Below are positions 9,099 to 16,729 of a stretch of 64,000 nucleotides of DNA, one piece after another. How positions within the stretch are numbered: position 1 is the stretch's first letter; each line of letters begins with the position of its first letter. The stretch comes from Saccharothrix espanaensis DSM 44229 (GTDB taxonomy: Bacteria; Actinomycetota; Actinomycetes; Mycobacteriales; Pseudonocardiaceae). The stretch covers positions 1,240,001-1,304,000 of the forward strand of contig NC_019673.1 of assembly GCF_000328705.1 (NCBI RefSeq), read 5' to 3'. The position numbers were made by a program, and so were the translations under genes. The notes under the pieces are model-generated. The model did not search any database and had not been told where the DNA came from. It saw only the letters and a program-made list of their open reading frames with translations.

Positions 9099-9114
9099 GT
9101 ACCATCCGGTACAT
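9083..9114. promoter_or_regulatory. Double palindromic operator between the SRPBCC and TetR genes
   Basis: Two abutting perfect inverted repeats: GTACCA-TG-TGGTAC (9083-9096) and ATGTACC-ATCC-GGTACAT (9097-9114). They share the core GTACC/GGTAC and are most simply read as tandem binding sites for the TetR protein encoded next door. The start codons of both genes lie within or at the edge of these sites, so binding should block both promoters. Confidence 0.75.
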
Positions 9115-9661
9115 GGCTGGACAAGAGGCGAAGGACCGCCTGCTGGAACGGGTCGTCGAACACCTCGCGCGGCACGGGATCGGCGAACTCAGCCTGCGCC
9201 AACTCGCCGCCGCTCTCGGCACCAGCCACCGGATGCTGATCTACCACTTCGGTTCGAAAGAGGGCCTGCTGGTCGAAGTCGTGCGGGTCGTGGAGGCGAA
9301 CCAGCGCGCGCTCCTGGCGTCGCTCGAAGCCGACGACCACGCCGAACTCGGCCGCGCGTTCTGGCGGGCGCTGACCGATCCCGCCCTGCGCGCCCACGAG
9401 CGGCTGTTCTTCGAGCTCTACGGCCAGGCCGCGCAGGGCCGTCCGGGCACCACGGCGCTGCTGGACGGCATCGTGGACTCGTGGGTGGAGCCCGTCGCCG
9501 CCCTCGAACGCGCCCGCGGCCACCCGCCCGAGCGGGCCCGCGTCCGCGCGCGGCTGGGCCTGGCCGTCGCCCGCGGCCTGCTGCTCGACCTGGTCGCCAC
9601 CGACGACGAGGAGGGCGTCACCGCCGCGATGGACCTCTTCCTGGACCTGATGGCCGACTAG
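9113..9661 (+). CDS. TetR-family transcriptional regulator
   Basis: 182 residues. The N-terminal helix-turn-helix reads LSLRQLAAALGTSHRMLIYHFGSKEGLL, a full TetR DNA-binding region. The C-terminal ligand domain (residues 60-182) is Leu/Ala-rich and typical of small TetR repressors. ATG at 9113 follows no Shine-Dalgarno sequence; it overlaps the operator. The likely targets are itself and the divergent SRPBCC gene, whose product may bind the same or a related ligand. The gene ends 10 bases before the CobW-like GTPase gene, so the two may be co-transcribed. Confidence 0.9.
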   Translation: MAGQEAKDRLLERVVEHLARHGIGELSLRQLAAALGTSHRMLIYHFGSKEGLLVEVVRVVEANQRALLASLEADDHAELGRAFWRALTDPALRAHERLFFELYGQAAQGRPGTTALLDGIVDSWVEPVAALERARGHPPERARVRARLGLAVARGLLLDLVATDDEEGVTAAMDLFLDLMAD

Positions 9662-9671
9662 GATCGGCGCG

Positions 9672-10628
9672 GTGCGGCAGATCCCGGTGATCATCGTGGC
9701 CGGGTTCCTCGGCTCCGGCAAGACGACCCTGCTCAACCACCTGCTGACCACCGCGCGCGGCACCCGGATCGGCGTGGTGGTCAACGACTTCGGCGCGATC
9801 GGCATCGACGCGATGACCGTCGCCGGCCAGGTCGACTCCACGGTCTCGCTGAGCAACGGCTGCCTGTGCTGCGCGGTGGACGCGAGCGGGCTGGACGACC
9901 TGCTCGACCGGCTCGTGGCGCAGGTCGACGTGATCGTCATCGAGGCCAGCGGACTGGCCGAGCCGCAGACCATGGCACGGCTGGTGCTCGGCAGCGAGAA
10001 CCCGCGCGTCGCGTACGGCGGCCTGGTGCTGCTGGTCGACGCGGCGGAGTTCCCGCACGACCTGGAGAAGCACCTGCGCGTCGCGGACCTCGTGGTGCTG
10101 AACAAGATCGACCGGGTGGACGACCCGGAGCTGATGCTCGACGTGGTCGACCACCTCAAGCCGGGCGTGCCGGTGGTGCCGGCCGACCACGGGCGGATCG
10201 ACCCGGCCCTGCTGTTCGACCCCCGGGAACGCCCCGCGCACGGCCAGCTCTCGTTCGAGGACCTCCTGGACGAGGAGCACACCCACGTCCACTACGACTC
10301 CGTGGAGTTCACCGGGGAGGCCATGAACCCGGTGCGGCTGATGGCTTTCCTCGACCAACGCCCGGCGGGCCTGTACCGGGTGAAGGGTTTCGTGCGGTTC
10401 GACGTGCCCGGCCACCGGCAGCGGTTCTCGCTGCACACCGTCGGCGCGTTCCTGAGGTTCGAGCGCTCGCCGTGGGGCAAGCACCCGCGCCGGACCGAGC
10501 TGGTCCTCATCGGCACCGACCTGGACGCGGAGGCGATTCGCGGGCAACTCGCCGACTGCACCGAACCGGACCCGAACGCGGTGGACCCGCGGACCATGCT
10601 CGAAGTCCTGCGCCACCTGCCCGCCTGA
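9672..10628 (+). CDS. GTP-binding metallochaperone, CobW/YjiA/ZNG1 (COG0523) family
   Basis: 318 residues. Walker A GFLGSGKTT lies at residues 11-19 and the metal-binding CxCC motif in GCLCC at 63-67. A Walker B-like stretch (VIVIEASGLAEP) and the guanine-specificity motif NKID near residue 137 follow. The CobW C-terminal domain covers roughly 215-315. COG0523 GTPases deliver metal, often zinc, to client enzymes. There is no zinc-regulated neighbour gene and no clear Zur box upstream, so the metal and client are not known. A GTG start at 9672 directly after the TetR gene fits the family N-terminus. Confidence 0.92.
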   Translation: MRQIPVIIVAGFLGSGKTTLLNHLLTTARGTRIGVVVNDFGAIGIDAMTVAGQVDSTVSLSNGCLCCAVDASGLDDLLDRLVAQVDVIVIEASGLAEPQTMARLVLGSENPRVAYGGLVLLVDAAEFPHDLEKHLRVADLVVLNKIDRVDDPELMLDVVDHLKPGVPVVPADHGRIDPALLFDPRERPAHGQLSFEDLLDEEHTHVHYDSVEFTGEAMNPVRLMAFLDQRPAGLYRVKGFVRFDVPGHRQRFSLHTVGAFLRFERSPWGKHPRRTELVLIGTDLDAEAIRGQLADCTEPDPNAVDPRTMLEVLRHLPA

Positions 10629-10685
10629 CACACCGGTCAGGAATCGAGAAGCGCAGGTCAACGCCCCCCGCCTAGCGTTCTCCCC

Positions 10686-11312
10686 ATGACCTCGATCGAC
10701 AGCGTCACCCTTGAGGTGGCCGACCCCGCCGCCGCCGAACGCTTCTACGCCACCGCCTTCGGCCTGACCGCCCCACTGCGCCTGCGGGCCGCGCAGGAGC
10801 CCACCGCCGGCTTCCGCGGCTTCACCCTCTCGCTCACCGTGTCCCAGCCGGCCGACGTCCGAGCCCTGGTCGACGCGGCCCTCGACGCCGGCGCGACGGC
10901 GCTCAAGCCCGTCTCGAAGTCGATGTGGGGCGTCGGCGGCGTCGTCCAGGCCCCCGACGGGACGATCTGGAAGATCGCCACCTCGGCGAAGAAGGACACC
11001 GGTCCCGCCACCCGCGAGATCAACTCCATCGTGCTGCTGCTCGGCGTCGCCGACTTCGTCGCGAGCAAGCGGTTCTACGTCGAGCAGGGCTTCACCGTCG
11101 CGAAGAGCTTCGGCCGCATGTACGCCGAGTTCGCCACCGAGACGAGCCCCGTCAAGCTCGCCCTGTACCGCCGCCGCGCCCTCGCCAAGGACGCCGGCGT
11201 CGCCCCCGAGGGCAGCGGCTCGCACCGGATCGCGGTCGGCGGGTCCACCGGGCCGTTCACCGACCCGGACGGGTTCGCCTGGGAAACCACCACGATCGCC
11301 GCCACGTCCTGA
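10686..11312 (+). CDS. VOC-superfamily protein with two glyoxalase-like domains
   Basis: 208 residues. Two betaalphabetabetabeta modules can be seen: IDSVTLEVADPAAAERFY...FGL (residues 4-27 onward) and INSIVLLLGVADFVASKRFYVEQGF (from about 118). Each is followed by a Gly-rich strand and an APDGTIWKIA or DPDGFAWETT end. This is the glyoxalase/bleomycin-resistance/dioxygenase fold. Metal ligands are not obviously complete, so catalytic activity is uncertain. It precedes a DUF1801 gene on the same strand by about 125 bases. Confidence 0.85.
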   Translation: MTSIDSVTLEVADPAAAERFYATAFGLTAPLRLRAAQEPTAGFRGFTLSLTVSQPADVRALVDAALDAGATALKPVSKSMWGVGGVVQAPDGTIWKIATSAKKDTGPATREINSIVLLLGVADFVASKRFYVEQGFTVAKSFGRMYAEFATETSPVKLALYRRRALAKDAGVAPEGSGSHRIAVGGSTGPFTDPDGFAWETTTIAATS

Positions 11313-11436
11313 TGTGCCGCCACCGCCCGCCGCACGCCACCGCGCCCGCCGACGACAGCGCCGAACCACCGTCCGACCACCGACCAGACGACGAGACCGC
11401 ACCCCACGACCACCCGGTCCCCCAGGAGACAGCACG

Positions 11437-11874
11437 ATGAGCACCTACACCGGTTTCACCGCCGAAGAGCGGGCCGCGATGAAGGAACACGCCCAGCAGG
11501 CCAAGAAGGACGCCCGGCGGACCCCGCGCGCCGCCAAGGAGGCCGAAGCGGAACGCGACCTCCTCGCGAAGATCGCCGCGCTGCCCGATCACGACCGGGT
11601 CATGGCCGAACGCGTCCACGCCCTCGTCACCGCCAACGCCCCGACGCTCACGCCGAAGCTCTGGTACGGGATGCCCGCCTACGCCCTTGACGGCAAGATC
11701 GTCTGCTTCTTCCAGAACCGCGACAAGTTCAAGGCGCGCTACGCCACCCTGGGCTTCAACGACCCGGCGAACCTCGACGCCGGCGCGATGTGGCCGACCA
11801 GCTACGCGCTGACCGAGATGACCCCCGAGGTGGAGGACCGCATCGCCGCCCTCCTCCGCCAGTCGGTCGGCTGA
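11437..11874 (+). CDS. DUF1801 (YdhG/YjbR-like) protein
   Basis: 145 residues. The N-terminal half is a charged, Ala/Lys/Glu-rich helix (MKEHAQQAKKDARRTPRAAK). The C-terminal part has the DUF1801 pattern LTPKLWYGMPAYALDGKIVCFFQNRDKFKARYATLGFND, then MWPTSYALTEM. The fold is related to Fra/YdhG proteins linked with iron handling in Bacillus; the role in actinomycetes is unknown. ATG at 11437 is preceded by AGGAGA at a good distance. The charged N-terminal extension is common in actinobacterial members. Confidence 0.85.
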   Translation: MSTYTGFTAEERAAMKEHAQQAKKDARRTPRAAKEAEAERDLLAKIAALPDHDRVMAERVHALVTANAPTLTPKLWYGMPAYALDGKIVCFFQNRDKFKARYATLGFNDPANLDAGAMWPTSYALTEMTPEVEDRIAALLRQSVG

Positions 11875-11997
11875 CGCCGAGCCCGACCTGCTCCGCCACC
11901 CGCACGGCCCCGCCTCAGCGACCAGAACGCGCTCGGCCCCTCAGCCGCCACAACTCCACCCCGCAACGCCTGCCGGGGTGCTCGTCCGCGCTGGTTG

Positions 11998-12071
11998 TGG
12001 GGCCGGAGAGACTCGAACTCTCACTGGCACGGACCTAAACCGTGTGCCTCTGCCAATTGGGCTACGGCCCC
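11998..12071 (-). tRNA. Class I tRNA with anticodon UAG (Leu by codon, unusual form)
   Basis: Folding the minus strand gives a 7-bp acceptor GGGGCCG/CGGCCCC, a D arm with G18G19 but only about three base pairs, and an anticodon stem CACGG/CCGTG. The loop is TTTAGGT (anticodon UAG, codon CUA, leucine). A 5-base variable loop and the T arm GAGAG-TTCGAGT-CTCTC follow. The discriminator is A73, and CCA is not encoded. Bacterial tRNA-Leu normally has a long variable arm; this one does not. A pseudo-tRNA is unlikely because all the stems are intact. Confidence 0.85.
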
Positions 12072-12268
12072 GCGCCGGCAAGCCTATCGGCAGGGCGGGT
12101 CGGGCCGGAACCAGGGACGCCACGCCCGGTCCCGACTGCCGCCCGACCCCTCCCACCACCGTGAAACACCGTTATGAATGCTGTTCACGCCGCCGGACGG
12201 CGACGCCGGTCAACGTCGGTTCCCCGCCTCAACTACGGTTACCGGCAGACCGCTGCTAGGAGGAGACT

Positions 12269-12490
12269 GTGGCTCGCGACCCCGACACCATCCAGCGCGA
12301 GATCGAGCAGGCTCGTGACGCGCTGGCCGCGACCTTGGACGAGCTCGGCACGAGGGCCAGCCCCACGCGCTTCGTCGAGGCGGGCAAGGACAGCGTGCGC
12401 GCGAAGCTCGACGAACCCAAGATCCGGTACTCGCTGATCGCGGTGGCCGTGCTCGTCGGGTTCGCCTTGCTGCGCAAACTGTTCCGCTGA
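12269..12490 (+). CDS. DUF3618 small membrane protein
   Basis: 73 residues. The N-terminal half carries the DUF3618 pattern DPDTIQREIEQARDALAATLDELG; the C-terminal half has a single membrane helix (YSLIAVAVLVGFALLRKLF). Such proteins are common in actinobacteria and have no assigned function; the helix suggests a membrane-anchored cytoplasmic helical hairpin. GTG at 12269 follows AGGAGGAG at a good spacing. Convergent with the TetR gene, 7 bases apart. Confidence 0.9.
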   Translation: MARDPDTIQREIEQARDALAATLDELGTRASPTRFVEAGKDSVRAKLDEPKIRYSLIAVAVLVGFALLRKLFR

Positions 12491-12497
12491 CCAGCGG

Positions 12498-13112
12498 CTA
12501 CTGCCCCTTGGCGACGAGGGGCAGTAGCACCTGCTCGACCACCCGGTCCACGAACGCCAGGTCGAGCGGGTCGCCGGTGAGCATCAGCCGGTAGATCAGG
12601 GCCGCGCCCGCGAGTTCCACGGCCATGCCGCGGGACGCGTCCTCGCGCAGCTCGCCCCGGGCGTCGGCGCGCTCCAGGATGCGCCGCAGCACGTCGCGCT
12701 GCGCGATCAGGAACGTCTCCCGGAACGCCGTGGCCAGCTCCGGCTCGTGCGGCAGCTCGCCCACCAGTGCCTGTGCCGCCTTGCCGATCGGACCCGACAG
12801 GAACGCCGCGAACGAGGCCAGGAACTCCCGCAGGTCGCCCCCGAGCGACCCGCTGTCCGGCTCGGCGAGGTTCTCCGCCGCGAGGTGCGTGCACGTGTCG
12901 ATGACCAGGTCGAGCTTGGACTCCCATCGTCGGTAGATGGTGGCTTTGCCCGCCCGCGCCCGCGCGGCGACGGCGTCCATGGTCAGCGCGCGATAGCCGA
13001 CCTCCGCCATCACCTCCAACGCGGCCTGGCGCAGCGCGTCGTCGCGGCTGGCGTCCCTGGGTCTGCCTCGCTGCGGGGTCCGTGCCGCAACGCTGTACAC
13101 CGGTGTGGCCAT
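12498..13112 (-). CDS. TetR-family transcriptional regulator
   Basis: 204 residues. The helix-turn-helix is in LTMDAVAARARAGKATIYRRWESKLDLV, the pattern of the TetR/AcrR group with YRRW recognition helix. The C-terminal domain (from about 85) resembles the TetR_C_11 type. No divergent gene shares its promoter in an obvious way: the next gene upstream (13468 start) is on the same strand, 53 bases away, so the two may be co-transcribed. Target unknown. Confidence 0.9.
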   Translation of the reverse strand: MATPVYSVAARTPQRGRPRDASRDDALRQAALEVMAEVGYRALTMDAVAARARAGKATIYRRWESKLDLVIDTCTHLAAENLAEPDSGSLGGDLREFLASFAAFLSGPIGKAAQALVGELPHEPELATAFRETFLIAQRDVLRRILERADARGELREDASRGMAVELAGAALIYRLMLTGDPLDLAFVDRVVEQVLLPLVAKGQ

Positions 13113-13165
13113 GTCTGCGCTCCCGTTCGCCTTTGGCCGGACATCCTAGGCGGGGGAGCCCGGTC

Positions 13166-13468
13166 TCAGGCCTCGATTACCTGGTCATGAGGGGTGCTCG
13201 CGTCGGGTGTCCGGCTCGGCGGCACGGCCAGCCCGTGGCGCGTGTGCAGGTACACCACGGAGAACGCGAACGCGTCACCGTCGAGCATATGCACCACGGT
13301 CCGGTTGCGGCGCCCTCCGGCGAGCTCGTCGACCAGTTGATCGGCCCGGACGCGGGCCGCGATCAGTCCGGGCGCTCTGGCCTCCAGCGACCGGGCGTCG
13401 GAGCGCACGGTCACCACCCAGTCGTCGCCGTCGCGTCGGTAGTTCGCGGTGAGGTGGGGTGCGGGCAT
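13166..13468 (-). CDS. Small conserved hypothetical protein, HicB-like N-terminal strand pattern
   Basis: 100 residues. LTANYRRDGDDWVVTVRSDARSLEARAPGLIAARVRADQLV resembles the first betabetaalpha unit of HicB-type antitoxins, with Tyr, Trp and a helix following, but no HicA partner is nearby and no C-terminal DNA-binding helix is seen. I therefore do not call it an antitoxin. The start at 13468 is chosen because CGGAGG lies about eight bases upstream. It sits 53 bases before the TetR gene on the same strand. Confidence 0.65.
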   Translation of the reverse strand: MPAPHLTANYRRDGDDWVVTVRSDARSLEARAPGLIAARVRADQLVDELAGGRRNRTVVHMLDGDAFAFSVVYLHTRHGLAVPPSRTPDASTPHDQVIEA

Positions 13469-13605
13469 GGCGTGACCTCCGTCCTGCACCTATCTGACCG
13501 GGATTCCTCCCTGATCATGAGGTGAGTCCCTCGAACGTGTGACGCCCACCGCCGCCCCCCAAGTACTGCTTCCCCTGGCGGAAACCTCGCCCCTACAGCC
13601 CCTCT

Positions 13606-14055
13606 TCACCCTTCCCATCGCGTGGTCTGGAACCCCACCCGCAGCGCGTCCAATTCGTCCGCAGTCGGCTCATGCCCGGCAGCAACCATCCGCGACACCT
13701 CGCGGAAGTAGTCCTCGTACCCGGCAGGCGTGAACACCATCAGGCAACGGGCAGGCAGGGCGGTGTCGTTGCGAAACCCGTGCGGCGTCCCACGCGGCAC
13801 CGCCAACGACCCGCCCGCACCCACCGCCAGGCCACCGTCAGCGGTGTCGAACGTGATCTCCCCGTCCAGCACCACGAAGTCCTCTTCGTGCCCGTGGTGG
13901 ACGTGCGGCGCGGCCCCCAGCGCGCCCGCGTCCAACGTCAACTCGACCACCGCCAGCCGTCCGCCCGTATCGGTCCCGGCCAGCCTGATCGAGTACCAAC
14001 CCCCCACCGCCGGCAACCGCTCCACGTCCTCGGCCCGGCGAATCCCCAGCGTCAT
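13606..14055 (-). CDS. Cupin-domain protein
   Basis: 149 residues with one cupin barrel. The first metal-binding motif is PHVHHGHEEDFVVLDGEITF, carrying two or three His and a Glu (family G(X)5HXH(X)3,4E(X)6G). The second motif lies around VPRGTPHGFRNDT with the last His. An Fe or Mn ligand set is likely. The function could be a dioxygenase or a sugar-binding cupin. ATG at 14055 begins MTLGIRRAEDV; the stretch before it is overlapped by the neighbouring TetR gene's end region and is not family-like. It lies downstream of that TetR gene on the same strand, so the two probably share a transcript. Confidence 0.85.
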   Translation of the reverse strand: MTLGIRRAEDVERLPAVGGWYSIRLAGTDTGGRLAVVELTLDAGALGAAPHVHHGHEEDFVVLDGEITFDTADGGLAVGAGGSLAVPRGTPHGFRNDTALPARCLMVFTPAGYEDYFREVSRMVAAGHEPTADELDALRVGFQTTRWEG

Positions 14056-14099
14056 GGCCACAAACCAGTGATCGCCCCGCCCGGAACCCTCGCCCGCAC

Positions 14100-14714
14100 C
14101 TACCGGGCTCCCCCCAGCCGATCCGCCACTCCCCGCCACACGACCTCCATCACGTAGGTCGTGGCCAACTCCGGCCCCACCTCCGGACGGCGCTCGCACC
14201 ACAACGCGAGCCGTTCCGTCGACCCGACCACGATCTCCGCGAACGCCTCCGCCTCGACCGGGTCCACGTCACGGTCGAAACTCGCGATGACCGCCGCGAT
14301 CAGGTTCGTCTGCTGCCGCCGGATGCCCTCGATCTCCTCCACGGCGGAGGGCACCGTCACGGCGGCCTCCTGGCGGATCAGCGACCACGACCGGTTGTGC
14401 TCGGCGATGAACTCGAAGAACGCCAACAGCCCGAGCCGCAGCATCTCCTCGGCCGACGACGCTCCGGTGATCGCCTGCTGCGTGCGTTCGAGGAGTTCGG
14501 TCCGGGCGCGGTGGATGCAGCCGATGAGCAGGCCCTCCTTGGAGCCGTAGTACTCGTAGAGCATCGGCTTGGAGACGCCCACGCGTTCGGCGATCTCGTC
14601 CATGGAGGCCGCCAGGTAGCCGCGTTCGGCGAAGACCCGCTCGGCGACGTCGAGCATCTGGGCCTTGCGCTGCGCCTTGGGCATCCGCTTGCGACGCGGC
14701 TCCGCGGTGGTCAC
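14100..14714 (-). CDS. TetR-family regulator, probable repressor of the adjacent monooxygenase
   Basis: 204 residues. The helix-turn-helix ASMDEIAERVGVSKPMLYEYYGSKEGLL is a clear TetR motif; the basic N-terminus (PRRKRMPKAQRKAQ) is typical of the group that controls Baeyer-Villiger monooxygenases (EthR-like logic in mycobacteria). GTG at 14714 lies directly opposite the monooxygenase start with about 73 bases between them. This arrangement and the palindromes in between suggest control of both genes. Confidence 0.9.
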   Translation of the reverse strand: MTTAEPRRKRMPKAQRKAQMLDVAERVFAERGYLAASMDEIAERVGVSKPMLYEYYGSKEGLLIGCIHRARTELLERTQQAITGASSAEEMLRLGLLAFFEFIAEHNRSWSLIRQEAAVTVPSAVEEIEGIRRQQTNLIAAVIASFDRDVDPVEAEAFAEIVVGSTERLALWCERRPEVGPELATTYVMEVVWRGVADRLGGAR

Positions 14715-14737
14715 GAGCCGAGACTACCGGAGGTAAC

Positions 14738-14762
14738 TTACTTCGAGTAACCTACTGGGTAG
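14738..14762. promoter_or_regulatory. Palindromes in the TetR/monooxygenase intergenic region
   Basis: Perfect inverted repeat TTACT-TCG-AGTAA (14738-14750), followed at once by CTAC-TGG-GTAG (14752-14762). They lie between divergent starts at 14714 and 14788, the place expected for a TetR operator. The related strings GTAAC and GTAACC near the first palindrome hint at an extended site. Confidence 0.6.
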
Positions 14763-14787
14763 TACGCAGCCGGACTTGGAGGACGGG

Positions 14788-16275
14788 ATGCACCGAGAGG
14801 TCAAGGTCCTGGTCGTCGGCACGGGTTTCTCGGGCCTGGGCATGGCGATCGAGCTGAAGCGCACGGGCGAGCGCGACTTCGTCGTGCTGGAGAAGGCGGG
14901 CGACCTGGGCGGCACCTGGCGGGACAACTCGTACCCCGGCTGCGCCTGCGACGTGCCGTCGCACATGTACTCGTTCTCGTTCGAGCTCAACCCCCGGTGG
15001 TCGAGGATGTTCGCGAAGCAGCCGGAGATCTGGGACTACCTGAAGAAGGTCGCCGACAAGTACCGCCTGCGCGACCACATCAGGTTCAACACCAAGGTCG
15101 ACGGGGCCAGGTGGGACGAGGACGCGAAGGTCTGGCACGTCAGAACCGCGAACGGCGACACCTACACCGCGAAGGCCGTCGTCGCCGGCGTCGGAGCGCT
15201 GCACATCCCGAACGTCCCGAAACTGCCCGGCATCGAGAAGTTCAAGGGCAAGACGTTCCACTCGGCGGAATGGGACCACGACTACGACCTCAAGGGCAAG
15301 AAGATCGCTGTCGTGGGTACCGGCGCGTCGGCGATCCAATTCGTCCCCCGGATCGCCGACGACGTGGAAAAACTGACCCTCTTCCAGCGCACGCCGCCGT
15401 GGATCATGCCCAAGGTGGACCGGTCGATCAACACCTGGGAACAAAAACTGTTCCGTGCGATCCCGGCCACCCAGCGCCTGTACCGGAACTTCGTCTACTG
15501 GACTCGGGAATCCAGCGCGCTCGGTTTCGCGGTCAACCCGAAGATCATGGAACTGGCCCAGAACATCGCCAAGCGCCACCTGCGCACCCAGGTACCCGAC
15601 CGCGAACTGCGCGCCAAGCTCAAGCCCGACTACACCATGGGCTGCAAGCGGGTGCTCATCTCGAACGACTACTACCCGGCGCTGATGAAGCCCACGGTCG
15701 ACCTCAACACCGACGGCATCGCCCAGGTGAAGACGAACAGCATCATCGACAACGCGGGCGTGGAGCACAAGGTCGACGCGATCATCTACGGCACCGGCTT
15801 CCACGTCGTGGACAGCTTCGACTACCTCGACATCCAGGGCAAGGACGGGCAGGACCTGTCCAAGCTCTGGAAGGACAAGGGCATCGAAACCTATTACGGC
15901 ATCACCGTCTCAGGCTTCCCGAACCTCTTCTTCCTGCTCGGCCCCAACACCGGTCTGGGCCACAACTCGGTCGTCTTCATGATCGAATCCCAAATCCGCT
16001 ACGTCCGCCAATGCCTGGACCTCCTCGACCGCCACCACGCGGACGAACTGGACGTCCGCCCGGACGTCCAGGCGAGGTTCAACAAGCAACTGCAACAAAA
16101 GCTCACCAAGGGCGTCTGGACCGAAGGCGGCTGCAAGAGTTGGTACCTCGACGCCCAGGGAATCAACCGCACGGTCTGGCCGGGCTTCACCTGGCGCTAC
16201 TGGATGCGCACGAAGTCGGTCAAAGCCCAGGACTACACCCTCACCCGAGCACGCCGAGACCGAGTCTCGGCATAG
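14788..16275 (+). CDS. Flavin-containing Baeyer-Villiger-type monooxygenase
   Basis: 495 residues. The FAD motif GTGFSGLG lies at residues 11-18, the family string GGTWRDNSYPGCACDVPSHMYSF follows, and the second nucleotide motif GTGASA is near residue 178. The Baeyer-Villiger fingerprint FxGxxxHxxxW is present as FKGKTFHSAEW (residues 152-162). The enzyme inserts oxygen next to a carbonyl with NADPH and O2; EtaA-like members also activate thioamides. The substrate is not predictable. Start ATG at 14788 follows GGAGGA. Divergent from the TetR gene; the stop is 8 bases before dispersed repeat copy A. Confidence 0.93.
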   Translation: MHREVKVLVVGTGFSGLGMAIELKRTGERDFVVLEKAGDLGGTWRDNSYPGCACDVPSHMYSFSFELNPRWSRMFAKQPEIWDYLKKVADKYRLRDHIRFNTKVDGARWDEDAKVWHVRTANGDTYTAKAVVAGVGALHIPNVPKLPGIEKFKGKTFHSAEWDHDYDLKGKKIAVVGTGASAIQFVPRIADDVEKLTLFQRTPPWIMPKVDRSINTWEQKLFRAIPATQRLYRNFVYWTRESSALGFAVNPKIMELAQNIAKRHLRTQVPDRELRAKLKPDYTMGCKRVLISNDYYPALMKPTVDLNTDGIAQVKTNSIIDNAGVEHKVDAIIYGTGFHVVDSFDYLDIQGKDGQDLSKLWKDKGIETYYGITVSGFPNLFFLLGPNTGLGHNSVVFMIESQIRYVRQCLDLLDRHHADELDVRPDVQARFNKQLQQKLTKGVWTEGGCKSWYLDAQGINRTVWPGFTWRYWMRTKSVKAQDYTLTRARRDRVSA

Positions 16276-16282
16276 AACCACA

Positions 16283-16570
16283 CACAACCCACCTACCGCG
16301 TCGTGTCATCCCCGTATGGCCCGCGCGCCAGCGAACCGCGCTTGACCAGGGACTGCAAGCACGCTTTTCGCTTGCAGTCCCTGGTCAAGGGTGGTTGTCT
16401 CCGACCGGGCCATACGGGGATGACACGACGCCCACCGCACTACCCATCCTTGGCGGCTCGCCCGTCCGGCGAGGACGCTTTTCGCTTGTTTTCGCAGGTC
16501 AACCCACCCGCAAAGCCACCCAGGCGCGGCCGCTGGCCCCCGATCACCATTATCCCACGCCCCACCGACA
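16283..16570 (+). repeat. Dispersed element, copy A, with nested perfect palindromes
   Basis: Non-coding unit shared with 25599-26031 on the other strand. Perfect outer arms of 25 bases (16299-16323 and 16406-16430) enclose perfect inner arms of 20 bases (16341-16360 and 16370-16389) around a 9-base loop (16361-16369). A conserved tail follows with the motif ACGCTTTTCGCTT (also in the hairpin loop, 16361-16370 region), then a variable part, then a conserved 3' block at about 16523-16570 containing CACCATTATCCCA. It begins 8 bases after the stop of the monooxygenase gene, on the same strand. Short frames inside it look like spurious proteins. Confidence 0.85.
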
Positions 16571-16606
16571 ACCACGCCGCTCTCGGGCCGACGCTGAGAA
16601 CCGGAT

Positions 16607-16634
16607 GCTGACAACCAGGCGCTGACAACCAGGC
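16607..16634 (+). repeat. Tandem 14-base direct repeat
   Basis: GCTGACAACCAGGC occurs twice in direct succession (16607-16620 and 16621-16634), just beyond the 3' block of the dispersed element. It is not found in copy B. No function is suggested by the sequence. Confidence 0.7.
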
Positions 16635-16729
16635 GTACCGCCGAACGAGACCCGCAGAGCAGGACAAACCGCAGGTCTCTCCACCCGAGTCCCAGTCCGC
16701 TCAGAATGAGAGCGGCCTGGATCCCGGGA

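Noticed and set aside
13166..13468. HicB antitoxin call for the small protein
   Set aside because: Only the first strand-helix unit is similar; no HicA gene and no DNA-binding tail.
16303..16611. Open frames reading MSSPYGPRASEP... in the dispersed element (both copies)
   Set aside because: They read through the perfect palindromes, have no ribosome binding site, and copy B's frame changes in the variable part. They are by-products of the repeat and not genes.
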